Assembly: GCA_964422185.1 (NCBI GenBank)
Contig: CAYRAG010000005.1
Span: 1 to 57,610, forward strand
Direction of reading: 5' to 3'
DNA from: CALXCT01 sp964422185
Lineage (GTDB): Bacteria; Bacillota; Clostridia; Oscillospirales; Oscillospiraceae
Length of the DNA stretch: 57,610 nucleotides
The notes beneath the pieces were generated by a model that ran no database searches, was not told where the DNA came from, and saw only the letters and a program-made list of their open reading frames with translations. Shown here piece after piece: positions 18,101 through 25,505 of this stretch. The stretch's first letter is position 1. Each line of letters begins with the position of its first letter. Position numbers and translations under genes: made by a program.

Positions 18101-18681
18101 TCCACGCGCACGGGCCGCTCCGCGTCCGGGGAGAAGAAATCCAGGATGCCGCCGCGCACGGCAAACTGCCCGGCTCCCTCCACCTGGTCGCAGCGGCTGT
18201 AGCCGCCGGCGGTCAGCGAATCGGCGATGACCCCGATCTCCACATTGTCCCCCACTGACAGCCGCCGGGAGGTTCCCGCCAGCAGCTCCGGCGGCATGGT
18301 GCGCTGAAGCAGGCTCTCGATGGTGGCCACGACCACCGGAACCTCTCCCCGGGCCATGCCGCTGAGCAGCGCCAGCCGCTGATGCTCCCACTGGTGGGAC
18401 ACGGCGGACGCGTCCCGCAGCGTAAACTCCCGCGCCGGGAGCAGGGCGGGCCTGTCTCCCAGAAGCGCCGCCAGGTCGTCCGCCAGCTGCCGGGCCTCCA
18501 TCTCGTCCGAGCAGATGAGCACCACCGGCCGATCTCCGAACTGGTGCAGGCCCGCCGCGAAATGCGCCCGGTGCACACTGGCCAGGCCGGTCACCGCCGC
18601 GGGGCAGGCGCCGCCCTCCATGGCGGCCGTGAGCTGCGCAAACTCCGGGACATGCTGCAGGATAGACAGGATCTGATTCAT
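15178..18681 (-). CDS. mfd: Transcription-repair coupling factor
   Basis: A 1167-residue DNA translocase that removes stalled RNA polymerase and recruits UvrABC. In order: a UvrB-like N-terminal domain, a CarD-like RNA-polymerase interaction domain (about residues 490-590, with LTPGSLVIHENYGLGRFLGI), RecG-like helicase motors with Walker A CGDVGYGKTEVAFRA and DEEQRFGV, the SATPIPRTLNMAM motif, and a C-terminal TRCF domain. The ATG at 18681 follows GAGGTGG; a TTG four codons earlier overlaps that site. It has its own promoter (18765-18793). Confidence 0.96.
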   Translation of the reverse strand: MNQILSILQHVPEFAQLTAAMEGGACPAAVTGLASVHRAHFAAGLHQFGDRPVVLICSDEMEARQLADDLAALLGDRPALLPAREFTLRDASAVSHQWEHQRLALLSGMARGEVPVVVATIESLLQRTMPPELLAGTSRRLSVGDNVEIGVIADSLTAGGYSRCDQVEGAGQFAVRGGILDFFSPDAERPVRVEFFGDEIDSMGFFDPITQRRVENVESVCLLPAGEVLPHLAPGGVAGLVEAIGKLKKGAKPELKTVLERDADILGGGNSLPAIDRYLPLIYPEMTTAIHYLPKDAVVVFSESSRVTERAKNYAWQIEEDSKALLEEGELAPRCAELIAPYEKLASLLEDWPVVYLDPFAVSFYPIQPRTLLTVAAKQLPSYGTSLETAVSDLTHYQKEGNGVVVLCVGEQRALDLQAQLRARKVPSAVDFRLSRLPEQGEIFLTVGTLSAGMEYPAARLAVVTEGRRAAARKPRRKRSESARQEMKSFIDLTPGSLVIHENYGLGRFLGIVKMNVDRVEKDFIKIAYAGSDVLYVPVTQLDLISKYIGSDEESQESRSLARLGTGDWEKVKGRTRKAVKDLARGLIALYAERQSQPGYAFPPDTPWQREFEEDFEYTETDDQLRCAEEIKRDMERPIPMDRLLCGDVGYGKTEVAFRAVMKCILDGKQAAILVPTTILARQHYLSALQRFSKFPVNIEMASRFRTPAQMQEILRKVEEGSIDLLIGTHRLLQKDVQFKDLGLLVVDEEQRFGVTHKERLKMMTRQVDVLTLSATPIPRTLNMAMTGIRDMSIIEEPPGDRQPVQTYVLEHNWSVLADAMRRELERGGQVYYLHNRVETIARCAARVQEILGDQVSVGIAHGRMAQAEIDDVMSRMTDNEISVLVCTTIIETGIDLPNVNTLIIEDADRLGLAQIHQIRGRVGRSSRRAYAYLTYRQGKIISEVAAKRLSAIQEFAEFGSGFKIAMRDLEIRGAGNLLGPEQSGFMMSVGYDLYLKLLEEAVQEERGEPVAETTECSADLSVSANIPDRYVPSMEQRMDLYRRIARIRTEEESDDLVDEMVDRYGDPPRPVNNLLSIALLRAAAGDQGIAEITQKGQTVRLRQAQPDLRRVLTLSEQAAYRDRVKIDADKKPCFLLKLQRGENSLRAVRKLVEDYARIPRSQEKPG

Positions 18682-18764
18682 AGGCCACCTCAAAACTCAC
18701 GATGGTGTGGAAATGCCAATAACCCTGTCCCCGCGGCTGTCCGCAGAGGCAAGGTGCCTGGGCT

Positions 18765-18793
18765 ATGATACGCGATGATGCCGGAAATGGCAA
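18765..18793 (-). promoter_or_regulatory. Promoter of mfd
   Basis: Minus-strand TTGCCA (18788-18793), a 17-base spacer, and TATCAT (18765-18770). Five of six bases match consensus in each box. The leader is about 75 bases. Confidence 0.8.
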
Positions 18794-18840
18794 GGGGATC
18801 GCCGCGGTTTTCCCGAACGCCGCGACGGTTCGTCCCGTCT

Positions 18841-18899
18841 CCGGGCATGCCCGGGGCGGCGGAGCGGGGGCGCACTGACGCGCCCTCTCTCCGCCGCCC
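18841..18899. other. Inverted repeats downstream of the oxidoreductase operon
   Basis: A perfect 14-base palindrome (18841-18854) overlaps by one base an 11-bp inverted repeat (18854-18864 with 18889-18899). No T run follows, so it may be an RNA 3' end stabiliser or a factor-dependent terminator for the operon ending at 18964. The rest of 18682-18963 holds only the mfd promoter. Confidence 0.45.
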
Positions 18900-18963
18900 T
18901 GTACTGCTGATATTCCGCCGCACGGGGTCTCCCCGCACCGCACAGGGACTGCCGCCGCGAACC

Positions 18964-19902
18964 TCACTCGCACCTGGCCAGCAGTTCCTCCCATTTCTGA
19001 TCCACATACTGCTGGGCGGACTCCAGCGTCCACTCGTTGCCCGGCTGGAAGCAGTGCCTGAATCTCCCCTGGAGCTTCATGAACTCCGTGACGGGGAGCT
19101 TTTTCTTCGGCACATAGTTCAGCCGCCAGGTGCCGTCAATCACCTCGTACAGCGGCCAGACACAGGTCTCCACCGCCATGCGGCAGATCTCCGGCAGCAT
19201 CTCCGGGGAGTACTGCCAGCCCCTGGGGCAGGGCGCCAGGATATTGACAAAGGCGGGGCCGGGCGTGTAGATGGCGCGGCGCGCCTTCTGATGCAGATCC
19301 TTCATATTCCCCAGAAAAGTGGTCTGGGCGGCGTAGGGGATATTATGGGCGGCGAGAATCATGGTGAGATCCTTCTTCTCCTGCACTTTCCCCTGAGACG
19401 CCTTGCCGCAGGGCGTGGTCGTCGCGTCCGCGAATCTGGGGGTGGCGGAGGAGCGCTGCACGCCGGTGTTCATGTACGCCTCGTTGTCATAGCAGAAGTA
19501 CACCATGTCATGGCCGCGCTCCATGGCGCCGGACAGAGACTGCAGGCCGATATCGTAGGTGCCGCCGTCTCCGCCGATGGTCAGAAACTTGTAGCTGTCG
19601 TCAATCCTGCCCTTCCGCTTCAGCACCCGGTAGGCCGCCTCCACCCCGCCGCAGGTGGCGGCGGCGTTCTCAAACGCGGAATGGATGTAGGAGTCCGTCC
19701 AGGAGGTGTAGGGATACAGGAAAGAGGAGACCTCCAGGCACCCGGTGGCGTTGCAGATCACCGCCCTGTCCCCCTCGTCCAGGGCGCGGGTGATGGCCCG
19801 GCAGGCGATGCCGGCGCCGCAGCCGGCGCACAGGCGGTGTCCGCCCACGAACCGCTCCGGCTTGGACAGCTCCTGCTTGTAATTATAGGAAGAGACCGGC
19901 AT
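18964..19902 (-). CDS. porB: 2-oxoacid:ferredoxin oxidoreductase, beta subunit (PorB-like)
   Basis: A 312-residue thiamine-diphosphate subunit of a four-subunit, pyruvate-type ferredoxin oxidoreductase. It has the cluster-ligand motif GHRLCAGCGAGI, NATGCLEVSS, the TPP-binding GGDGGTYDIGLQSLSGA, DNEAYMNTGVQRSSATP and LAPCPRGW, as in Thermotoga-type PorB. The ATG at 19902 follows AAGGAGGTG, one base after the alpha-subunit stop. It would oxidise a 2-oxoacid to its acyl-CoA and reduce ferredoxin. The substrate (pyruvate or a branched-chain oxoacid) is not certain from sequence. Confidence 0.93.
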   Translation of the reverse strand: MPVSSYNYKQELSKPERFVGGHRLCAGCGAGIACRAITRALDEGDRAVICNATGCLEVSSFLYPYTSWTDSYIHSAFENAAATCGGVEAAYRVLKRKGRIDDSYKFLTIGGDGGTYDIGLQSLSGAMERGHDMVYFCYDNEAYMNTGVQRSSATPRFADATTTPCGKASQGKVQEKKDLTMILAAHNIPYAAQTTFLGNMKDLHQKARRAIYTPGPAFVNILAPCPRGWQYSPEMLPEICRMAVETCVWPLYEVIDGTWRLNYVPKKKLPVTEFMKLQGRFRHCFQPGNEWTLESAQQYVDQKWEELLARCE

Positions 19903-19903
19903 G

Positions 19904-21103
19904 TTACAGCACCTCCTTCTGATTGCTGCGCTGGCCCATATGCAGATAGATCGGGCCCTGCTCCCCCGTGCGGATCATGTCCAGCAGGTGGCGGTACACC
20001 CGCTCCACATCCTCTACGGCGCAGTCCCGGCCGCCCAGGCCGTACACCACATCGATCATCATGGGATGCTCCGGCAGGTCATAGCAGGCGGAGCGGGTCT
20101 CGGCAAACAGCGGGCCGCCGCACGCGGAGAAGCCCTCGCTCTTGTCCATGACCGCCACCGCTTTCGCACGGGACAGGGCGGCAGCCAGCTCCGGGCCGGG
20201 GAAGGGGCGGAACACCCGCACCTTGACCAGGCCCACCCTGTGCCCCTCCGCGCGCAGCCGGTCGACACAGGCCCTGGCGGTGCCGGCGGTGGAACCGATA
20301 AGCACAATGGCGGCCTCCGCGTCCTCCATGCGGTATTCCTCAAGGAAGCCGTACTCCCGGCCGAAAGTCTGTTTGAAGTCGGCGGCCACTTTCAGGATGA
20401 CCTCCCGGGCATTCTCCATGCCCAGCGCCTGCTGCATCTTGTGCTCCATATAGTAGGGGCATACATCGTAGGGCCCGACCGCCAGGGGGTTGTCGTGCTT
20501 GAGCAGGTAGTTCTCCGGGCGGTACTCCCCGACGAACTTCCGTACCGCCTCGTCGTCCTCCAGCAGGATGTTCTCCACGGCGTGGGAGGTGATAAATCCG
20601 TCCTGGCAGATCATGATGGGCAGCCGCACGGAGGGATCCTCCGCAATGCGCATGGCCTGGAGGTAGTTGTCATAGACCTCCTGGTTGTTCTCCGCGTAGA
20701 TCTGCAGCCAGCCGGTATCCCGGGCGCCCATGGAGTCCGAGTGGTCGTTGTTGATATTGATGGGGCCGGTGAGCGCCCGGTTCACCACCGCCAGGGTGAT
20801 GGGCAGACGCGCGGACGCGGCCACATACAGCATCTCATACATATACGCCAGGCCGCAGGAGGAGGTGGCGGTCACCGCCCGTGCGCCGGCGGCCTCCGCG
20901 CCGATGCAGGTGGACATGGACGAGTGCTCCGACTCCACGGTGACATACTCCGTGTCCACTTCCCCGTCCGCCACAAACTGGGCGAAGTACTGGGGGATCT
21001 CCGTAGAGGGGGTGATGGGGAACGCGGCGAACACATCCGGGTTGATCTGCCGCATGGCGTGCGCCACCGCCTCATTGCCGCTCATGCGTTCACGGATGCT
21101 CAT
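19904..21103 (-). CDS. porA: 2-oxoacid:ferredoxin oxidoreductase, alpha subunit (PorA-like)
   Basis: A 399-residue subunit with the typical N-terminus GNEAVAHAMRQINPDVFAAFP, ITPSTEIPQYFA, VESEHSSMS, TATSSCGLAYM and NRALTGPININNDHSDSMG. The start at 21103 (MSIRERMSGNEA) has AAGGAGGGAG upstream and overlaps the delta-subunit stop. It binds substrate and part of the TPP site together with the beta subunit. Gene order gamma-delta-alpha-beta is the classic arrangement of this enzyme. Confidence 0.93.
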   Translation of the reverse strand: MSIRERMSGNEAVAHAMRQINPDVFAAFPITPSTEIPQYFAQFVADGEVDTEYVTVESEHSSMSTCIGAEAAGARAVTATSSCGLAYMYEMLYVAASARLPITLAVVNRALTGPININNDHSDSMGARDTGWLQIYAENNQEVYDNYLQAMRIAEDPSVRLPIMICQDGFITSHAVENILLEDDEAVRKFVGEYRPENYLLKHDNPLAVGPYDVCPYYMEHKMQQALGMENAREVILKVAADFKQTFGREYGFLEEYRMEDAEAAIVLIGSTAGTARACVDRLRAEGHRVGLVKVRVFRPFPGPELAAALSRAKAVAVMDKSEGFSACGGPLFAETRSACYDLPEHPMMIDVVYGLGGRDCAVEDVERVYRHLLDMIRTGEQGPIYLHMGQRSNQKEVL

Positions 21104-21408
21104 TCCTCTCCCTCCTTCCTCATCTGGATGGCGTGGAAGGGGCATACCTTCCAGCAGATTCCGCAGCCCTTGCAGTGGTCATAGTCGAAATCCGAGCGGT
21201 ACCCGTCCACCACGGGGATGGAGGAGTCCGGGCAGTACGGCACGCACAGCAGGCACTGCTTGCACTTCGCCGCGTCCCACACCGGGGCGTCCGAGCGCCA
21301 CTCGCCGGTCCGCACATACAGGGAGGTCGCCGGCTCGCTGATCTCGCCGCCCAGCGTCATCTCCTGCCACGGAGTCTGTTCATCGATATCGCGTGCCTTG
21401 CGGATCAT
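21100..21408 (-). CDS. porD: 2-oxoacid:ferredoxin oxidoreductase, delta subunit (two 4Fe-4S)
   Basis: A 102-residue ferredoxin-like subunit with two [4Fe-4S] motifs, CKQCLLCVPYCP and CKGCGICWKVCP, which pass electrons from the TPP site to external ferredoxin. The start ATG overlaps the gamma-subunit stop and its own stop overlaps the alpha ATG, so the three genes are translationally coupled. Confidence 0.93.
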   Translation of the reverse strand: MIRKARDIDEQTPWQEMTLGGEISEPATSLYVRTGEWRSDAPVWDAAKCKQCLLCVPYCPDSSIPVVDGYRSDFDYDHCKGCGICWKVCPFHAIQMRKEGEE

Positions 21409-21986
21409 GCGCCCCGCACCTCCTTCATCGCCTTCGCCAGGCAGTCCAGATTCCCCTTAACCACCTGGGGCTTCGTCGCAAACTTGTGGCGGAAACTCGC
21501 CGCCATATCCGACAGGAACCGCTCCGGCTCCAGCACCTTGCTGACCTCCACCACTGCGGCCAGCATGGGCGTGTTGGGGAAGTAGCGGCCCAGGCACTCC
21601 TCGGACACCCTGCGGGCGTCGATCGTGTAGATCGCGCCGCTCCAGCCCCGCAGCAGCGGCCTTGTCTCCTCCGGCGCTTTCGGCGTATTGATAATCACGG
21701 CGCCCTCCGGGTTCAGGCCCTGCGTCACATCCACGGTGCGCAGCAGGGACTCGTCCACCACCACGACATAATCCGGCTTGTAGATATTAGAGTGCACCGT
21801 ACACCGGGTCTCGCTGATCCGGTTGTACGCCGTGATGGGCGCACCCATCCGCTCAGGGCCGTACTCCGGGAAGCCCTGCACATATTTGCCCGCCATGTAG
21901 GCCGCGTCAGCCAGCAGCAGGCAGGCTGTCTTCGCCCCCTGGCCGCCCCGGCCATGCCAGCGGATCTCCACCATCTCTTTATCCAA
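21405..21986 (-). CDS. porG: 2-oxoacid:ferredoxin oxidoreductase, gamma subunit (PorG-like)
   Basis: A 193-residue gamma subunit with the N-terminal motif EIRWHGRGGQGAKTAC, GKYVQGFPEYGPERMGAP and a C-terminal KPQVVKGNLD segment. The start is TTG at 21986: a perfect AGGAGGT lies seven bases upstream, while the upstream in-frame ATG falls inside the T-box leader. It is the first gene of the operon, 28 bases past the T-box terminator. Confidence 0.93.
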   Translation of the reverse strand: MDKEMVEIRWHGRGGQGAKTACLLLADAAYMAGKYVQGFPEYGPERMGAPITAYNRISETRCTVHSNIYKPDYVVVVDESLLRTVDVTQGLNPEGAVIINTPKAPEETRPLLRGWSGAIYTIDARRVSEECLGRYFPNTPMLAAVVEVSKVLEPERFLSDMAASFRHKFATKPQVVKGNLDCLAKAMKEVRGA

Positions 21987-22013
21987 ACTGTTTACCTCCT
22001 TGCTGCCCGGCAC

Positions 22014-22273
22014 GAAAAAAACAGGCGCCCGTCCCGTAATAGGACGGACGCTCATAAAACGGCCGCTGCACCACCTGTTACTGTGTACTGACATACACGC
22101 TTCCTGTAACGGGGAAAACCGGCGACACCTACTGCGCGAACGCGGTTCGGCCTGCGACTCCGGAGTGATATTCAGATAAGACCTACTGATACCGGGCTTA
22201 CACCCTCCCCGGCTCGCTGAGACTGTCGGTCAGATCCTACTGTCTCCATCCTCATCTTTCTGCTTTTGCAATT
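22014..22273 (-). ncRNA. T-box leader of the porGDAB operon
   Basis: The leader has all parts of a T-box riboswitch on the minus strand. There is a stem I with AGTA-type bulge sequences and the distal-loop motif GAGCCGGGGAGGGTGTAAGC (about 22190-22220). A specifier region follows, reading GAA-T-ATC-A with ATC at 22167-22169. The T-box sequence AGGTGGTGCAGCGG is at 22063-22076. The intrinsic terminator is a 10-bp stem 22025-22034/22042-22051 followed by seven T at 22015-22021. T-boxes sense uncharged tRNA and allow read-through when it accumulates. If ATC is the specifier, the signal is Ile-tRNA; reading the loop one base earlier would give TAT (Tyr), but specifiers favour C-ending codons followed by a purine. 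Confidence 0.88.
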
Positions 22274-22279
22274 TGTGCC

Positions 22280-22308
22280 ATTATACTTCCCGCCCCCGCG
22301 GTTGTCAA
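22280..22308 (-). promoter_or_regulatory. Consensus promoter of the T-box/por operon
   Basis: Minus-strand TTGACA (22303-22308), exactly 17 bases, and TATAAT (22280-22285): a perfect consensus promoter. The transcript would begin near 22273 at the base of the T-box. Confidence 0.92.
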
Positions 22309-22838
22309 CGGAAAAATTCAGACGGCCCGTGACAATCCTGCGCCGGGCATCCTCACCGCACAACCGTACCTGCCTGCGACCCTGGCCTTCCTCCCGAAAC
22401 GGCGTACAGAGCCTTCGGGAGACTGCGCCCGTCATGCGGTTTTGCCAATCCGCGTGCGAATGCGACGAGAACCGTGCGCAGAACAACGACGGTGTCATCG
22501 GCAGCGGGTTTTGCGACTTCCTCTCCGCTCTTTTGACATTCCGCCCGATCCGGGAATCTGGCAGGGCAAACCCGCTCCGGGATCACACCTGCGGGGAGAT
22601 CCTGTCCGCGCTGACCGGAGCGAAAAAGGCCCGTCTTCAGGAAAGCGGCTGGTCAGGAGGAACCCGCCCCACACGAAGATTCTCCGGGATTCGGGATTGC
22701 TGACAGAGCCGGCAGAGCCGCCCGGGAGAAAACCGGGGCGTCCCGGGGGAAGCAGGAACAAACCCGGGGCCGCGTAAACATGACAGAGGCCAGACTGGGC
22801 ATTGACCTGCTCCCTCAATCGCGCATGGCGGGAGCAGG
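22309..22838. other. Gene-free stretch upstream of the T-box promoter
   Basis: I see no convincing gene, RNA or terminator in these 530 bases apart from a 10-bp inverted repeat (22804-22813 with 22831-22840). That repeat overlaps the last codon of the broken AlbA/winged-helix gene and may end its transcript. Open frames here lack ribosome sites and recognisable motifs. Confidence 0.4.
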
Positions 22839-24348
22839 TCAACTGGTGATCCGTCTGTACTTTTTTCCTTTGTTCCCGCCGGTACTTTCTATTTCTCCAA
22901 GACCCCCCAACTCGGACAAAATGGCCTGAATCCGGCGGGCTCCGACAGGCAGCACACCGGAAAAGTCAGATGCCTTATACCAGACACCCGGCTGCATTGT
23001 AGAAAGAACGAGCTCGTAGTATTCCCGTGTCTTCTTCGTGATCTTTTTATCGGATCTTTTTATCGGATCTTTTTATCGGATCTTTTTTATCGGATCTTTT
23101 CTATCGAACCTTTTTTCCGATATTTTCCTCTGGAAGGTGAGCTCCAGAATTGTCCGATCCGGATTGAACTGCTCCCTGATTACAGGCTCTTCCCATCCTT
23201 CGTCCTGCCAGACCCCGAAGATATTCGGCACCCCGCTGCCGGCGCGTTCCCCGATATTGATCAGGTTAAACATTTTCATCAGCGCTCTGTTGCGCGGGTC
23301 GGAAACGCCGCCCCGACGCATCTGCACTTTTCCCGTTCGGATATATCCCGGATTTTCAAGGATCAGCCTGTCCTGCTTTTTGCGGATCACCACGCCGCAG
23401 GTTCCGAGGAAATCCGCATTGACCAGACAGTTTGCCAGCGCCTCGCGCAGTGCTTTGTGAACCGGGGTGTCGTCAATCCGATCGCCGCCCACCATCCTGA
23501 ACGGCACTTTGACCTCTTTGATGATCTTGTTGTACACCCGGAAATAGAAATCGCACAGGTTGCCGGACCACTCTCCGGAACTGGACTGGAGGCGATCCGT
23601 CCAGCGGATGGCCGGGTCGAGTGTCTCCTGGTAATCCAGAAAATAGTCCGGAAACCGCCGGACGATGTTGTATTCCTCGCCGAACATCAGTAAGCCGGCC
23701 GCTGTCGGGTGCAGTTTTCCATCTTCTCCTGACCACGCCGCCGCGCCGATACTCCGCAAATACTCCGCATTGCTCTGGCGTTCAAAAGGATGCCCTGCTC
23801 TCAGCGTCCGATGCCGGTTTCGGTAGCCCTGAATTGTCTCCTGATTCAATTCTTCCAGCGAAAAATCGTCCAGCACAGCCATATCCGCCGTGTCCTCAGT
23901 CTGGTCGCGCAGCATCGCCTTGATCTGCGCGGATGTGCAGTGATAGTCGCCCTCTCCATTGCGCCGAAAGGTACCGCCCATCAGGTCATTGTTGATGTAG
24001 ACCGGGCGCTGCTCCCTTGCCGCCATGGGGACATGGATGACCATGATGGTGTCGCCATCTGCCTCGAACCGCTCCACATCCTTTTCTGTCAGCAGGTTGA
24101 TGCTGATCCTGGCCCTGTTTGTTGATCGTGTCCCAGAACTGTTTTTGCTGCTTTGCCGGGTCTTTCCATCCGGTCGTGTGCCATGAGCCGTCCGGGCGCT
24201 CTTTTACGCCGAGTATGATGACGCCGCCGTAGCTGTTCGCGAAGGCCGAGTAGGTGTCCCAGAGCGACTCGGGGAGGTTTCCGGCCGCTGTTTTGACCTC
24301 GTAGCGGTTGTCTTCCCTGTATTCATCGAAGCTTCTGAGATCAAACAT
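22839..24348 (-). pseudogene. Broken AlbA_2/RecG-like DNA-binding protein with split winged-helix tail
   Basis: A single gene in pieces. Residues 1-75 (24348 down to about 24118) form an AlbA_2-type start (EYREDNRYEVKTAAG, SYGGVIILGVKER). A one-base shift in a C run at 24113-24115 moves the rest (ISINLLTEKDVERFEADGDT, VPMAAREQRPVYIN, RRNGEGDYHC, the ALREALANCLVNADF ATPase-like region, GERAGSGVPNIF) to another frame ending at 23073. After an in-frame TAA inside a 13-bp repeat array, the same frame continues for about 65 residues (KKTREYYELVLS, VWYKASDFSGVLP, ARRIQAILSELG, NKGKKYRRITS) to a TGA at 22839. This looks like the normal C-terminal winged-helix domain. The ATG at 24348 follows AGAGGGGTG. 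Such proteins are accessory regulators; the role here is unknown. Confidence 0.8.
23041..23106. repeat. 13/14-bp tandem repeat array inside the AlbA/winged-helix gene
   Basis: Five head-to-tail units of ATCTTTTTATCGG. Units at 23041, 23054 and 23067 are identical 13-mers, the unit at 23080 has one extra T (14 bases), and the unit at 23094 is degenerate. The array falls exactly between the core and the winged-helix tail of the gene and supplies the premature stop at 23073-23075. Confidence 0.95.
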
Positions 24349-24391
24349 TTCACCCCTCTGACCTGCCGCCCTCCCGCAATGCCGGCCGCGA

Positions 24392-25291
24392 TTACGCCCG
24401 GCCGTAGATCAGCCACGGCGCAGGTTCTGTATCGAAAGTGTTTTTGGGCGTCAGCTTGGAGACGGAGATCTGGATGACCTCGGTCTCCCCGATGCCGTAG
24501 CGCCGGAACATATCCGGAATCCCCGCGGCACAGCGGAAATCCAGGGTGTAGATGACAAACTCCATATGCGGGTTCAGCTCGAGCATGCACTCGATCTCCT
24601 GCTCCATGCTGGCGGATGCCACCAGCATGCACAGAGACGGTCTGGGCAGCCCGGCCATGGTCTCCCTGTCCACATGATCCACAATGACAATGTTGTTCAA
24701 CCCGAACTGCTGGACATTCTCCTCCATGGTATGGCGGTCATTCTGGTTGTACTCCACGGCGATCACGGTGCCCTCGGCGGCAATCAGGGCGGACTCCACC
24801 GCGATGGACTCGCCGCTGATAATGCACACGGTATCCCCCAGGGCCAGATGCATCTTGTTCAGGATGACCGCACGGATCTCGCTGCCGACATAGTGGATGG
24901 ATCCCCGGGAAAAGTTGGAATTCTCCATCCCAATCTTATAGGTTGACCGGGCGCTGGGGTTGAGGATCAGCATGCCGGCAGACGCGTTGATGCCCCGGTT
25001 GATCATATCTTTCAGCTTATCGTGCTTGATCTCGCCGACGGGGTCAGACCCCTCGTTGTACCAGACATCGCATTCGCCCAGCCCGGCGTTCCACATGCGG
25101 TAGAAGATATCCGGGTGGCCCGCCTCGGTAAACACCAGGACGGAGGAATTGGATTCCACCGTGGGGATCAGGTTCTTGTTCTTCCTCGTGATATCCAGAA
25201 GCTTGACTTTCTCCAGGTCTACCGGCGCGTTGTCCGCGAAATACTGCAGCCAGGCCAGAATATGGGCGTTCGTGAACAGTCTGTTTTCCAT
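24392..25291 (-). CDS. CbiE/CbiT (CobL)-like methyltransferase, orphan
   Basis: A 299-residue protein. Residues about 130-210 resemble the precorrin-6B/cobalt-precorrin-7 decarboxylating methylase CbiT (RGSIHYVGSEIRAVILNKM, GDTVCIISGESIAVESAL, GTVIAVEYNQND, FGLNNIVIVDHV). Residues about 40-120 resemble the C-terminal part of CbiE (FTEAGHPDIFYRMWNAGLGE, INASAGMLILNPS). The N-terminal CbiE half is missing, and the SAM-binding glycine loop is altered. No other cobalamin gene is nearby, so corrin methylation is doubtful; it may be a repurposed SAM-dependent enzyme. The ATG at 25291 is preceded by AAAGGAG. It precedes the AlbA-type gene by 43 bases, possibly in one transcript. Confidence 0.6.
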   Translation of the reverse strand: MENRLFTNAHILAWLQYFADNAPVDLEKVKLLDITRKNKNLIPTVESNSSVLVFTEAGHPDIFYRMWNAGLGECDVWYNEGSDPVGEIKHDKLKDMINRGINASAGMLILNPSARSTYKIGMENSNFSRGSIHYVGSEIRAVILNKMHLALGDTVCIISGESIAVESALIAAEGTVIAVEYNQNDRHTMEENVQQFGLNNIVIVDHVDRETMAGLPRPSLCMLVASASMEQEIECMLELNPHMEFVIYTLDFRCAAGIPDMFRRYGIGETEVIQISVSKLTPKNTFDTEPAPWLIYGRA

Positions 25292-25361
25292 CTCTGTCTC
25301 TCCTTTCCCCCGAACCGCTCCCGTGCGGCGGCATTTTGCCCGGAACACGGCTCCTGACCGT

Positions 25362-25390
25362 ATTATAGTCCCCCCTGCCGTGATTTACAA
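25362..25390 (-). promoter_or_regulatory. Promoter of the CbiT-like gene
   Basis: Minus-strand TTGTAA (25385-25390), 17 bases, TATAAT (25362-25367). The transcript would start near 25355, about 65 bases before the ATG. Confidence 0.8.
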
Positions 25391-25452
25391 TTCCCGGGGG
25401 AAAAATTCGCGCCCGGCCACTCCCCCCGCGGCAGCAGATCGGCTGATCCGGG

Positions 25453-25495
25453 AAAGAACCGGCGAGCCGCGTGGAAGCGGCTCTCCGGTTCTCTT
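25453..25495 (-). terminator. Terminator after the AAA/PD-(D/E)XK gene
   Basis: A stem with arms AGAACCGGcGAGCCGC and GCGGCTCtCCGGTTCT, followed on the minus strand by a T-rich tail. It begins 11 bases after the stop codon at 25506. Confidence 0.75.
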
Positions 25496-25505
25496 CCTCA
25501 CGCGC

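Noticed and set aside
15931..18258. A 775-codon plus-strand frame opposite mfd
   Set aside because: Same shadow effect; mfd on the other strand has all expected motifs.
21987..22094. N-terminal extension of porG to an upstream ATG
   Set aside because: The extension would be translated from inside the T-box terminator and antiterminator; the TTG at 21986 has a perfect ribosome site and fits the family start.
22266..22777. Overlapping plus-strand frames in the region upstream of the T-box
   Set aside because: They cross the T-box promoter or lack ribosome sites, and their products are Arg/Pro-rich without recognisable motifs.
23041..23106. Repeat array considered as a CRISPR
   Set aside because: The units are 13 bases head to tail with no spacers and lie inside a coding region.
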